Assembly: GCA_947469885.1 (NCBI GenBank)
Contig: CANIQT010000002.1
Span: 248,001-312,000, forward strand
Length of the DNA stretch: 64,000 bases
Origin: Bacteroidota bacterium
GTDB taxonomy: Bacteria > Bacteroidota > Bacteroidia > 2-12-FULL-35-15
Reading direction: 5' to 3'
Positions within the stretch are counted from its first letter, which is position 1. The number at the start of each line of letters is the position of its first letter. Of this stretch, positions 17,137 through 25,438 are shown piece after piece. Both the position numbers and the translations under genes were made by a program. The notes beneath the pieces were generated by a model. It was not told where the DNA came from. It saw nothing but the letters and a program-made list of their open reading frames with translations, and did no database searches.

Positions 17137-18645
17137 ATGAAAAAATGTTTTTCGTTTGTTTCCATCATTTTCTTAATGGCACTACCTGTTGTGGCAACCC
17201 CTGCATTAAGAGCGTATTTAACCACTGCCACGTTTAATAACCCCGCCAAGGGACCCTATATAGAAACCTATATTTCGGTGATTGGCAATTCAGTGAAATT
17301 TGTAAAAAACAGTAAAGGCAAATTTCAAGGCGATATAGACATTGCCATTAAGTTTTCTCTGGGCAATGAAATAAAAAATGCTCAGAAATATACCCTGAGT
17401 AGTCCCGAAACGGACGATACCACAAAGGGCTACCCTAATTTTATTGCCCAACAGCGATATTCATTGCCCAATGGAAAATACACCTTAGAAATTTCGATTG
17501 CCGACAAAAACAACCCCAAAGTTGCTCCGTTTGTAAATTCCATGCCGGTGGAAATAGAATTTGTGGATAATAAAGTATGCGTTTCTGAAGTACAGTTGCT
17601 CGAAACCTTTACCAAATCAACCACTCCAACGGTACTCACAAAAAGTGGATACGATTTAGTTCCTTATGTTTCCAATTTCTTTCCTGAAAACAGTAAGTCC
17701 ATAAGATTTTATGCGGAAATATATAACACTAAAAGGCTATTGGGTGAAGGACAAAAAATGCTCATAAGTTATTCCATTGAGGCAAACCAATCGAACACCA
17801 AACTTAATAATTTCAGTAGTTTTTCGAAACAAACTACTAACGATGTAAATATTTTACTGAGCGAATTAAATATTGAATCACTGCCTTCTGGCAATTACAA
17901 TATTATTATTGAAGTTAGAGATAAAGAAAATAATTTACTCGCTACTCGAAAAAGTTTTTTTCAGCGCAAAAACAAACCAATTCCTTTAAGTTTTGATGAT
18001 TTAAAATCAATTGATGTGAGCACCACATTTGTAAAAGATTTTAAAAGTGTGGACACCTTGCGCGAATACATCCGAACATTGCGCCCTATTTCGAGTGCAA
18101 CAGAAATACAGTTCGAAGAAAATCAAATGAAGAGAAAAGATTTGGTGCAGATGCAACAGTTCTTTTATAATTTCTGGAAATCAAGGAATGACATTCAACC
18201 TGAAGCAGCATGGCAGGAATACAATCAGGATGTGATGAAAGTAAACAAAGAATATGGAACCCATGGATTGAAAGGATATGACTCTGACCGGGGAAGAGTT
18301 TATTTGCAATATGGTTCGCCAACCATTATGGCAAGATATGACCATGAACCTAACGTTTGGCCATACGAGATATGGCAATACAATGCTTTGGTGGACAAAA
18401 CTCAGCTATTAACTACTCCTTATAATCAACAATCGAATAAAAAATTTGTTTTTGGCAATACAGATTTATCTACTAATCGATACGAGTTAATACACTCTAC
18501 CGCCAAAGGGGAGGTTTTTAACTCAATATGGCCTGAGCGTTTAGTTTCACGTGAATTTTCTACTCAAAATATGGATAGCGGGGACGAAACAAGCCATGAC
18601 GCTATTTACGACAATATAATGGATAGTTTTAAAAACCCCCGTTAG
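17137..18645 (+). CDS. GWxTD domain-containing protein
   Basis: 502 residues with a signal peptide (MKKCFSFVSIIFLMALPVVATPA), so periplasmic or outer-membrane associated. The first 290 residues are beta-rich, with repeated sandwich-like strands. Residues about 340-440 contain the GWxTD-family region: YNQDVMKVNKEYGTHGLKGYDSDRGRVYLQYGSP followed by WPYEIWQYN. The eponymous W is replaced here (KGYDSDRG). GWxTD proteins are widespread in Bacteroidota and related phyla and have no established biochemical role. It has its own promoter box and is followed 48 nt later by a GT2 gene. Confidence 0.88.
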   Translation: MKKCFSFVSIIFLMALPVVATPALRAYLTTATFNNPAKGPYIETYISVIGNSVKFVKNSKGKFQGDIDIAIKFSLGNEIKNAQKYTLSSPETDDTTKGYPNFIAQQRYSLPNGKYTLEISIADKNNPKVAPFVNSMPVEIEFVDNKVCVSEVQLLETFTKSTTPTVLTKSGYDLVPYVSNFFPENSKSIRFYAEIYNTKRLLGEGQKMLISYSIEANQSNTKLNNFSSFSKQTTNDVNILLSELNIESLPSGNYNIIIEVRDKENNLLATRKSFFQRKNKPIPLSFDDLKSIDVSTTFVKDFKSVDTLREYIRTLRPISSATEIQFEENQMKRKDLVQMQQFFYNFWKSRNDIQPEAAWQEYNQDVMKVNKEYGTHGLKGYDSDRGRVYLQYGSPTIMARYDHEPNVWPYEIWQYNALVDKTQLLTTPYNQQSNKKFVFGNTDLSTNRYELIHSTAKGEVFNSIWPERLVSREFSTQNMDSGDETSHDAIYDNIMDSFKNPR

Positions 18646-18693
18646 TAGTATTATTGTTTTTATGACAAATAAATTTGCCTATCCATTTGTTTA

Positions 18694-19731
18694 ATGAAAG
18701 TAGCTGTTGTTATCTTAAACTGGAATGGCATAAAATTTCTAGAACAATTTTTACCATCAGTTGTTTCGCATAATTCATCCTTCTCCGAAATCATTGTGGC
18801 GGACAATTGTTCAACGGATGACTCTATTTCATTTCTTCAAACCAATTATCCTCAAATAAGAATTATTAAAAATGATATTAACGGAGGCTTTGCAAAAGGA
18901 TACAATGATGCACTCAAACATGTTGAAGCGGAATACTATGTGCTGCTGAATTCGGATGTAGAAGTAACACCAAGCTGGATGGAGTACATAATTAAATTAA
19001 TGGACAGTGATAAAACTATTGCTGCTTGTCAGCCAAAAATAAAATCGTATTCCAACAAAAATTACTTTGAATATGCAGGTGCAGCAGGTGGATTTATTGA
19101 CAAATTTGCTTATCCTTTTTGCAGAGGACGAATTTTAGATACCATTGAAGAAGATAAAAATCAGTACAATGATGAACGGGAAATATTTTGGGCAACTGGA
19201 GCATGTATGTTTGTAAGGGCAGAATGCTATAATTTGGTAAATGGATTTGATGAAGATTTTTTTGCTCACATGGAAGAAATTGATTTGTGCTGGAGATTGA
19301 AAAACAGAGGGTATAAAATTATGTATTGCCCCGATTCTACTGTTTACCATGTTGGCGGAGGCACATTAAATAAAACGAGTTCACACAAAACATTTTTGAA
19401 TTTCAGGAATAATTTAATTTTACTTTGCAAAAATCACCCGCCCAATTTATTTGTTGCCAAACTTCTTACGCGAATGGTGCTCGATGGAATAGCAGGTTTA
19501 AAGTTTTTGGCAGCTGGACAAGTCTCACATTTTAATGCAGTACTGAAAGCCCACTATCATTTCTGGAAAACACTATCTATTACTTTTAAAAAACGAAAAC
19601 AACTCAAATCGGAAATTACCCATTATACCACCACCGCAGTATATTTACATTCAGTTGTTGCTGATTTTTATTTGAGAGGAAAAAGAACGTTTAAAGAAAT
19701 TGATCTAAGAAATCGTTTTATGAAATCATAA
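18694..19731 (+). CDS. Glycosyltransferase family 2 (rhamnosyltransferase-like)
   Basis: 345 residues. GT-A fold with nucleotide-binding start VAVVILNWNGIKFLEQFLPS (residues 2-21), IIVADNCSTDDS (about 32-43) and the metal-binding region LLNSDVEV (about 88-95), then WATGACMFVRAE and FFAHMEEIDLCWRLK (about 165-210), typical of WcaA/RfbF-like inverting transferases. The C-terminal helical part probably associates with the membrane. It transfers a sugar to a glycan or lipid-linked acceptor on the cytoplasmic side; the sugar cannot be told from sequence. Its 3' end overlaps the convergent aroQ by 14 nt. Confidence 0.9.
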   Translation: MKVAVVILNWNGIKFLEQFLPSVVSHNSSFSEIIVADNCSTDDSISFLQTNYPQIRIIKNDINGGFAKGYNDALKHVEAEYYVLLNSDVEVTPSWMEYIIKLMDSDKTIAACQPKIKSYSNKNYFEYAGAAGGFIDKFAYPFCRGRILDTIEEDKNQYNDEREIFWATGACMFVRAECYNLVNGFDEDFFAHMEEIDLCWRLKNRGYKIMYCPDSTVYHVGGGTLNKTSSHKTFLNFRNNLILLCKNHPPNLFVAKLLTRMVLDGIAGLKFLAAGQVSHFNAVLKAHYHFWKTLSITFKKRKQLKSEITHYTTTAVYLHSVVADFYLRGKRTFKEIDLRNRFMKS

Positions 19732-20137
19732 AACTCTCTACTGCCAAGCGGTAAGAATCTAAGCCAAAGCCGGAAATAGAGCCTATGCATTTAGGAGCAA
19801 TCAAAGAATTGTGACGAAATTGCTCACGTGCAAAAATATTTGAAATATGTACTTCTATCACTGGAGTTTTAATGGAAGCAATGGCATCGCGCAATGCTAC
19901 TGATGTATGAGTGTAACCTCCAGCATTTAAAATAAGGCCATCATAACTAAAACCAACTTCGTGTAATTTATTAATCAATTCTCCTTCCAGATTGCTTTGG
20001 TAATACTCAAGTTCCAAAGATGAGTATTTATTTTTTAAAGAATTAAAATACTCCTCAAAGGTTTGAGTTCCGTAAACATCCGTTTCGCGGGTACCTAATA
20101 AATTAAGATTGGGTCCATTAATAATAATTACTTTCAT
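19718..20137 (-). CDS. aroQ: 3-dehydroquinate dehydratase, type II
   Basis: Third step of the shikimate pathway: 3-dehydroquinate to 3-dehydroshikimate, in the cytoplasm as a dodecamer. The 139 residues match the family length. Motifs: IINGPNLNLLGTRE (residues 5-18, including the catalytic Arg-loop start), NAGGYTHTSVALRDA (about 70-85) and EVHISNIFAREQFRHNS (about 95-112) with the catalytic His and the active-site loop. Divergent from xerD (50 nt to the ORF-track start, about 144 nt to the preferred start). The 3' ends of aroQ and the GT2 gene overlap. Confidence 0.97.
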   Translation of the reverse strand: MKVIIINGPNLNLLGTRETDVYGTQTFEEYFNSLKNKYSSLELEYYQSNLEGELINKLHEVGFSYDGLILNAGGYTHTSVALRDAIASIKTPVIEVHISNIFAREQFRHNSLIAPKCIGSISGFGLDSYRLAVESFMIS

Positions 20138-20205
20138 TGGTAGTTATAAGCAACGTGTTGTTAGTTAATTTTTGATGTGTAAAGATAATTGAAATTATTG
20201 TTCGA

Positions 20206-20213
20206 TACTTTTG
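20206..20213 (+). promoter_or_regulatory. Bacteroidota -7 box (TACTTTTG) for xerD
   Basis: TACTTTTG matches TAnnTTTG. It lies inside the long ORF-track version of xerD and upstream of the 20282 ATG, which supports the shorter start. Confidence 0.45.
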
Positions 20214-20281
20214 TAAATACAAACTACTATAACAGATATAACTTCCAAATTGGCTTTGAGCCTATTCGAAGGATAAAAAAA

Positions 20282-21181
20282 ATGAACTGGAAAATATACA
20301 TACACGGGTTCAAATCTTTTTTGGCATTAGAGAAATCTTTGTCGGCTAACTCTATTGAAGCCTACTTGCATGATGTAGAAAAATTAGTTCAGTTTCTTGA
20401 TTATAAAAAATACAATTTATCTCCTAAAGAAATTGAACTAACCCACTTGCAGGAATTTTTGAAATGGATTAATGAACTCGGAATGAGTGCCCACTCTCAA
20501 GCCCGTATTATTAGCGGAATCAAAGGTTTTTATAAATACTTGCTTTTAGAAAATATTTTAAGCACCGATGCAACTACTTTACTGGAAGCCCCTAAGTTGG
20601 GCAGGAAACTACCGGATACACTCAATTTGCAAGAAATTAATCGCATTATAGATGCCATAGATTTAAGTACACCTGAAGGACAGAGAAACAAAGCAATGTT
20701 GGAAACTATTTACAGTTGCGGGTTGCGGGTGAGTGAATTGGTGAATTTAAAAATTTCTCATCTCTATTTTAACGATGGTTTTGTGAAAGTAACGGGCAAA
20801 GGAGATAAGGAAAGATTAGTGCCTATTGGCAGTGTAGCCATCAAACAAATTAATATTTACAAAGAGGAAGTTCGGTGCCACATTAACATAAAAAAAGACA
20901 ACGAAGATTATCTATTCTTAAACCGTAGAGGAGCAAAGCTTACCAGAGTGATGGTATTTACCATCATCAAACAATTGGCTTTTAAAATTGGTTTGAAAAA
21001 ACATATTAGTCCACACACGTTCAGACATTCGTTTGCCACTCATTTGATAGAAGGTGGTGCCGATTTGCGTGCTGTACAGGAAATGCTGGGACATGAATCC
21101 ATTACCACTACCGAAATTTATACTCACTTGGACAGAGATTATCTCCGACAAGCAATCATTCAGTTTCATCCCCGCTCTTAA
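20282..21181 (+). CDS. xerD: Site-specific tyrosine recombinase XerD
   Basis: Resolves chromosome dimers at dif, together with XerC and FtsK. I take the internal ATG at 20282 (MNWKIYIHGFKSFLALEKSL). It gives 299 residues, the usual XerD length, and the extra N-terminus of the ORF track overlaps a promoter box. SAM-like N-terminal DNA-binding domain (about 1-95). Catalytic residues: Arg in SCGLRVSELV (about 147), Lys in GKGDKERLVP (about 172), HxxR in HTFRHSFATHL (about 244-247), the GHESI block and Tyr in YTHLDRDYL (about 279). It sits among core genes, so it is the housekeeping recombinase rather than an island integrase. Its stop overlaps the convergent trmN6 stop by 4 nt. Confidence 0.95.
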   Translation: MNWKIYIHGFKSFLALEKSLSANSIEAYLHDVEKLVQFLDYKKYNLSPKEIELTHLQEFLKWINELGMSAHSQARIISGIKGFYKYLLLENILSTDATTLLEAPKLGRKLPDTLNLQEINRIIDAIDLSTPEGQRNKAMLETIYSCGLRVSELVNLKISHLYFNDGFVKVTGKGDKERLVPIGSVAIKQINIYKEEVRCHINIKKDNEDYLFLNRRGAKLTRVMVFTIIKQLAFKIGLKKHISPHTFRHSFATHLIEGGADLRAVQEMLGHESITTTEIYTHLDRDYLRQAIIQFHPRS

Positions 21182-21891
21182 AAATTCAAGTAATATTCTT
21201 TGGTGAGTTCCTTGTATTCGTTGGTGTACGAATGCCGTTCGTCTTCTTCAATGGTTATCGAATCTTCCGAACATGTTTTGGGGGTGAATTCAAAACGCAT
21301 CAACAATCTTTTTTCGGGCTTATCGGTGCGGGTAATTACTTTGGTAAGTTTGGTGAGGTGTAATTTATTTTCTTTAGCCATTTCGCAAAACAATTCGCTT
21401 TCTTTTTTGGGCAGAATCACATAAAACTTTCCAGTCGGATTTAATAATTTCAACACCCCGTTCATCAAATCTTCGTAAGGCAAATGGTCGGTATGGCGTG
21501 CGTTGGTGCGGGCTTCTTGGTTTGCTTTAGATGAATCAACAAAGTATGGAGGATTGCTTACAATTAAATCGTAAGTGGATGTATTGCCGTTTGCAAATTG
21601 CTGCAGCGAAATATGGTGAATCTTTATTCTCTCTTTCCAGTTGCTCATCTCCACATTTTCTTTTGCCTGCACAAAAGCACCTTCGTCAATATCTATCGCA
21701 TCAATTTTTGCCCCCACTTTTTGAGCTAACATCAATGCAATTATTCCTGTGCCTGTTCCAATATCTAAAATGGTTTTTGCACTGGGGTGATTGACCCACG
21801 AACCTAACAACACCGCATCGGTGCCAACTTTCATTGCACACTTCGATTGGTTAATTTTAAACTGTTTGAAAACAAATTCTTGATTAGGCAT
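21178..21891 (-). CDS. trmN6: tRNA1(Val) (adenine(37)-N6)-methyltransferase
   Basis: A class I SAM-dependent methyltransferase of the YfiC/TrmN6 type, which methylates N6 of A37 in tRNA1(Val). 237 residues. SAM motif I ILDIGTGTGIIALMLAQ (about 40-57), acidic motif II DAIDIDEGAF, and the N6-adenine motif IV SNPPYFVDS (about 111-119). The N-terminal FVFKQFKINQSKCAMKVGTD block is characteristic of this subfamily. The 3' end overlaps xerD; 94 nt separate it from rimM upstream on the same strand, with no terminator seen. Confidence 0.92.
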   Translation of the reverse strand: MPNQEFVFKQFKINQSKCAMKVGTDAVLLGSWVNHPSAKTILDIGTGTGIIALMLAQKVGAKIDAIDIDEGAFVQAKENVEMSNWKERIKIHHISLQQFANGNTSTYDLIVSNPPYFVDSSKANQEARTNARHTDHLPYEDLMNGVLKLLNPTGKFYVILPKKESELFCEMAKENKLHLTKLTKVITRTDKPEKRLLMRFEFTPKTCSEDSITIEEDERHSYTNEYKELTKEYYLNF

Positions 21892-21985
21892 AAAATAATT
21901 CTATGATTAAAAACACAAATTGTCTCTGCTGTTTTTATTAATCATGCAATAAAGATAGAATAAATTATTTAATTAAAAATCTTTT

Positions 21986-22552
21986 TTACTCTTGGTCGGT
22001 TTCTTTTTCGTCTTCTTCATCGGGTTTGTTTTGAATATAAATATCAATCAACCCTTCGGGTGCTTGGAGGTGAAGTTCTTTTTTGGTGCGGTCTATAGCG
22101 GTTATAAATTCTTCTTTGGCTGGAATCAATATTTCGTTTTTATCTTTTATGATTTGAAAAATGGCTTGTTGCGGAAAATCCAACACATTTTGCACCACTC
22201 CTATTTCTCCATAATTTTTATCAAATACTTTAAATCCATTCAGCTCATGAAAATAAAATTTCTTGCCTTTTAATGTTGGTAAAGCAGTCATGGGCAGATA
22301 CAAACCGCAGCCTACCATTTCGTCTGCCTTGTCCACAGTGTCAATGCCATCAATGGTTACAGTGGCAAAGTTGCGGGAGATGACAATTTTTTTAATAAAA
22401 AAAGGAATCAATGATTTATTGATTTCCACAAAAACAGATTCGAGTTTATTGTAACGCGAAGGATTATCGGCATCAATAATAAATGCCAATTCCCCTTTGT
22501 TTCCAACTCTGCGCGAAATGTATCCTAAATTAAAACAGTCGTCTTTGGTCAT
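21986..22552 (-). CDS. rimM: Ribosome maturation factor RimM
   Basis: Assists assembly of the 30S head by binding S19. 188 residues with an N-terminal RimM beta-barrel (CFNLGYISRRVGNKGELAF) and a C-terminal PRC-barrel (FYFHELNGFKVFDKNYGEIG ... EILIPAKEEFI). It ends in an acidic tail (NKPDEEDEKETDQE). It follows the DinB-like gene by 3 nt, so the two are co-transcribed; rpsP lies further upstream in the same direction, as is common. Confidence 0.95.
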   Translation of the reverse strand: MTKDDCFNLGYISRRVGNKGELAFIIDADNPSRYNKLESVFVEINKSLIPFFIKKIVISRNFATVTIDGIDTVDKADEMVGCGLYLPMTALPTLKGKKFYFHELNGFKVFDKNYGEIGVVQNVLDFPQQAIFQIIKDKNEILIPAKEEFITAIDRTKKELHLQAPEGLIDIYIQNKPDEEDEKETDQE

Positions 22553-22555
22553 GGT

Positions 22556-23077
22556 TTATTTGTTATCCAAAATAATTTTTAAATGTGCATAATGCTGTTT
22601 GCAATGCCAGGCATACAATGCCAGTAATTCATCTAATTGAAATTCCCGCTTGTATTCTGGGTGAATATATTTTCTTTGAAAATCCCTGTCTTTTAAAGTG
22701 ACAAGTAAATATACCCAGCGTGCATGTATAGCATCTATAACTTTTAAGGAATTTACAAAAGACCCATCCTTCCCATCCTCCATGTTAGCCCATGCGTCCT
22801 GGTTGTATGGCTTTATTGTGGGAGTATCTTCTGTTAAGGTTAATTTGGTTCTTACATAAGCGTTCAAATGGCTATCCGCTAAATGATTAATAATCTGCCT
22901 GCCTGTCCACCCACCAGGGCGATAACTTTTTTCTATAAGTGATGCATCCATCTTAGAAACCAAACTTAATAATTCTTCCGGAAACCTTTCAATTTCCTCG
23001 ATATGTTTTAAGTTATCCTGCATGGTATAACTTTTACCATATTCAAATTTTCCGATGGGATATTTTAAATGTTCCAT
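22556..23077 (-). CDS. DinB/YfiT-family putative metal-dependent hydrolase or thiol transferase
   Basis: 173 residues with the four-helix DinB fold and the metal-binding triad of the YfiT/BstA group: His in INHLADSHLNAY (about 64-70) and the pair in WHCKQHYAHLK (about 156-166). The N-terminal YPIGKFEYGKSY resembles the start of YfiT homologues. BstA-like enzymes transfer bacillithiol, but related members have other thiol substrates, so the reaction is uncertain. It sits between rpsP and rimM, 3 nt before rimM, an insertion in the usual rpsP-rimM pair. Confidence 0.88.
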   Translation of the reverse strand: MEHLKYPIGKFEYGKSYTMQDNLKHIEEIERFPEELLSLVSKMDASLIEKSYRPGGWTGRQIINHLADSHLNAYVRTKLTLTEDTPTIKPYNQDAWANMEDGKDGSFVNSLKVIDAIHARWVYLLVTLKDRDFQRKYIHPEYKREFQLDELLALYAWHCKQHYAHLKIILDNK

Positions 23078-23096
23078 TTGTTGTTGTTTTAAAAAT

Positions 23097-23136
23097 CAAA
23101 AAAGGCATCCTTCTAAAGAAGAATGCCTTTTAAAAA
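23097..23136 (-). terminator. Rho-independent terminator after rpsP
   Basis: AAAAGGCATCCTTCT pairs with AGAAGAATGCCTTTT (one mismatch, very short loop), followed in the minus direction by TTGATTTTT. Expected to end or weaken transcription from rpsP before the DinB-like gene. Confidence 0.75.
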
Positions 23137-23153
23137 TAATGTTCTGAAAACAA

Positions 23154-23696
23154 TTATGCTTCTGCTTCAGGTGTTGCTTCTGCTGTAGGAGTTTCTGCTT
23201 CTACTTCTGGAGCAGCTGCTTCTTCCACCACTGGCGGAGGAGTGTTTTTAATCACAATCTTCGCAGCTTTTGCTTCTTTAGCAGCCGATTCGGCAGCCAT
23301 ACGAGTGGAGTAAGCATCTTTCTTAGCTGTTGCCAATGAATTTACTTTTCCGCTCACTTTGTTTTCTTTGTCTGCCAACCATTTTTCGAATTTTGCATCT
23401 GCCTGCTCTTGTGTTAGCGCGCCTTTTGCAATTCCTCCGTTCAAGTGGTTTTTGTACATCACTCCTTTATACGAAAGGATAGCTCTGCACGTATCAGTTG
23501 GTTGGGCTCCATTTTTTAACCATGTAAGCGCTTTGTCGCTGTCAATGTTAATAGTTGCCGGGTTTGTAGTTGGGTTGTACGTACCAATTTTCTCAATAAA
23601 CTTTCCGTCTCGAGGTGCACGACCATCCGCAATTACAATATGGAAAAAAGCCATTCCTTTTTTTCCATGACGTTGTAATCTAATTTTTACTGCCAT
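23154..23696 (-). CDS. rpsP: 30S ribosomal protein S16 with C-terminal extension
   Basis: Structural protein of the small ribosomal subunit. The conserved core is residues 1-80 ([20 protein letters not shown] ... [12 protein letters not shown] ... [14 protein letters not shown]). The total of 180 residues is about twice that of E. coli S16. The second half is a Lys/Ala/Glu-rich helix and a Pro/Ala/Glu tail ([20 protein letters not shown]), which is an extension I associate with Bacteroidota S16. An upstream TACTTTCG box on the minus strand (23749-23756) is a probable promoter. Confidence 0.97.
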   Translation of the reverse strand: MAVKIRLQRHGKKGMAFFHIVIADGRAPRDGKFIEKIGTYNPTTNPATINIDSDKALTWLKNGAQPTDTCRAILSYKGVMYKNHLNGGIAKGALTQEQADAKFEKWLADKENKVSGKVNSLATAKKDAYSTRMAAESAAKEAKAAKIVIKNTPPPVVEEAAAPEVEAETPTAEATPEAEA

Positions 23697-24047
23697 TTTT
23701 TTATTGTTTTTTGTTAGTTAATTATTTGTCCCTTTTATTTTGGGACTGCGAAAGTAGTAAAATTATTTAATATGGCGATATTTTTATTGAAATGAAAAAA
23801 AAGGAGCAGGATTGGAACGCAGATTATTATGATTGCTGATGATAAAAAATGATTTGTTTTTCAAAGCAGAATTTATGGTTGGACTTATGATTTTTGTTTT
23901 TGACAATTATGACGTGCTTCTCAGCAATTATTTTTAAATAAAAATATTTTATCAAAATCTCCCAAATGGGAGAAAAATATTTTTTTAAAAAATCAGTTTG
24001 GTAGTATATTCTGTCCGTTAAATTTGGCTATGGGCGAATTTGGTGCA
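23697..24047. other. Intergenic region with repeat fragment and hairpin
   Basis: No gene seen. It holds the rpsP promoter candidate (TACTTTCG, minus, 23749-23756), a fragment ATTGGAACGCAGAT...GCTGATGA (23811-23842) shared with the intergenic repeat near 38263, and a hairpin CTCCCAAATGGGAG (23959-23972) flanked by AAAATATTTT on both sides. Confidence 0.5.
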
Positions 24048-24087
24048 AAAAAAAACTCCCCCGATTTTTTGTGGAGGAGTTTTTTTT
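24047..24087 (-). terminator. Rho-independent terminator of the gene at 24101
   Basis: AAAAAACTCC pairs with GGAGTTTTTT around a loop of about 18 nt, followed in the minus direction by a run of T. Confidence 0.7.
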
Positions 24088-24100
24088 GAGTTGGAATTTG

Positions 24101-24799
24101 TTAAGGACCCGGAGGAAGTGGCCCTGGTAGTGGCTCAGCACCAGGTGTGTTATAAATTACATAATCATTGTATTTTGCTTCATCCACCGATGCCCAAATA
24201 TCTTTGCCGATATTGGCAAGGCGCATCAATTCTTTAAAACAAGCATTTCCTTTTAATATACGTGTTTGAGTTGCTATATCCCTATCTTTTGTTTTATCAG
24301 TTACTGCATCAATGCCATCATCAAAAGTGGTGTTAACGGTGCCAAGTGCTGTAATCATAGCAGTAGTAAGCCCTTCGCTTGCAAGGTCGGTTAAATAAAG
24401 TGTTGCCCTGCGCACCACCCGTTTGCCCAATCGGTGTACATCGTTATCTGTCATTTCATCCATTCCTTCGAAACCAAAGCTGCGGTACTTTGCAGCCTCT
24501 TCTCCCCATTTGTTTTGTGCCATGGTACGGATGCTGCGTATTGACACTTTTAATCTTTCTTCTGCTGCATTCTTTGCATCAGCTGCGTCCGATACCTCTG
24601 CAAGTAGTTCCTCATCGGTAGGAAAATTATCAAAATCTTCGGTTATTGTTTCAAAATCGGTAACTGTGGTTGATGTTACTCCTCTTGGGGTGAAGGATGA
24701 AATGTCGCGTGTAACGCTGTTTTGCACCTCATCACAAATTTGTTTTAATTTTCCGTCCGAAAAATTATATTCGCGCACGGCTTCTTTTTTCTTAGTCAT
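24101..24799 (-). CDS. Uncharacterised helical protein
   Basis: The ORF track starts at 24865, but the internal ATG at 24799 (MTKKKEAVREYNFSDGKLKQ) is the better start; upstream residues look like translated AT-rich leader. The 232-residue protein has no signal peptide. It is acidic and largely helical (DEELLAEVSDAADAKNAAEERLKVSIRS), ending in a proline-rich tail (PGAEPLPGPLPPGP). I do not recognise the family. It is monocistronic, with a terminator close behind it and the 21-bp repeat array A about 160 nt upstream. A similar neighbourhood (21-bp array upstream, gene with an N-terminal helical part) occurs near 44096-46535. Confidence 0.75.
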   Translation of the reverse strand: MTKKKEAVREYNFSDGKLKQICDEVQNSVTRDISSFTPRGVTSTTVTDFETITEDFDNFPTDEELLAEVSDAADAKNAAEERLKVSIRSIRTMAQNKWGEEAAKYRSFGFEGMDEMTDNDVHRLGKRVVRRATLYLTDLASEGLTTAMITALGTVNTTFDDGIDAVTDKTKDRDIATQTRILKGNACFKELMRLANIGKDIWASVDEAKYNDYVIYNTPGAEPLPGPLPPGP

Positions 24800-24960
24800 T
24801 TTGTTGTTGTTTTTTGTGTTACTAATTTTTGGATATGCAAATTTAAAAATGTTTTTATTTATCACAAAATGTTTTTTAAAACTTTCTTAAATTTTTTATT
24901 TCCATGAAAAATGTTTTTTATGAGGAGACTCCGGAAAGTTAAAAACAGCAAAATGATTGT

Positions 24961-25191
24961 CCGTTGATAAAAAAGGAAATTCAGATAATAAAAAAGCCTT
25001 ATCAGTTAATAAAAAAGGAAACTTTGTTATTCAAAAAGGGTATTTAGTTAAATAAAAAGGTTTCTCCGTTAATGAAAAAGGGTTTTCAGATGCTAAAAAA
25101 GGGTGCTTTTTTAATGAAAAAGGGAGTTCAGTTAATGAAAAAGGGAATTCATTTACTAAAAAAGGGAGTTCAGTTGAGTAAAAAGGAGCAC
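24961..25191. repeat. Array A: 11 consecutive 21-bp degenerate tandem repeats
   Basis: Eleven units of exactly 21 bp with approximate consensus CAGTTAATGAAAAAGGGAGTT; the AAAAAGG core is best conserved. Degenerate units continue for about 40 nt. Because 21 is divisible by 3, both strands show heptapeptide repeats (plus: QLMKKGV; minus: SLTELPF). The plus frame contains a stop (TAG in unit 5) and no in-frame start; the minus ORF (25031-25294) begins in unrelated sequence. I regard it as non-coding. It is not a CRISPR array because there are no distinct spacers. Confidence 0.85.
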
Positions 25192-25415
25192 TTTTGGCAT
25201 AACGGAGGGTGCTTTTTGAGTAAATAACGACAAATTGGCAGCAAAGAAGGAATTCCTGAAAATTGATAAAAATGCTTTTTAAATGGACAACCAATTTACT
25301 TTCTCTAATTAATCTTTTCCATTTTCATCTTTTTTTTCTGAAATAAAAAAGAAAGAACTATTATTAAAATTAATCATTTCCCCGAAACAAAAAAAGTTTC
25401 GGCTGTATATTTGGT

Positions 25416-25423
25416 TACATTTG
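25416..25423 (+). promoter_or_regulatory. Bacteroidota -7 box (TACATTTG) for the TonB receptor
   Basis: TACATTTG matches TAnnTTTG and lies 16 nt before the first ATG of the TonB-dependent receptor. Confidence 0.45.
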
Positions 25424-25438
25424 TGAGGAGAAAAAAGA

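Noticed and set aside
20282-21181. XerD as integrase of the envelope island
   Set aside because: Length, motifs and position among core genes fit the housekeeping XerD, and it lies 3 kb beyond the tRNA on the core side.
25031-25294. Minus-strand ORF with SLTELPF heptapeptide repeats
   Set aside because: It begins in unrelated sequence, covers only part of array A, and the heptads are explained by the 21-bp period. Both strands are equally repetitive.
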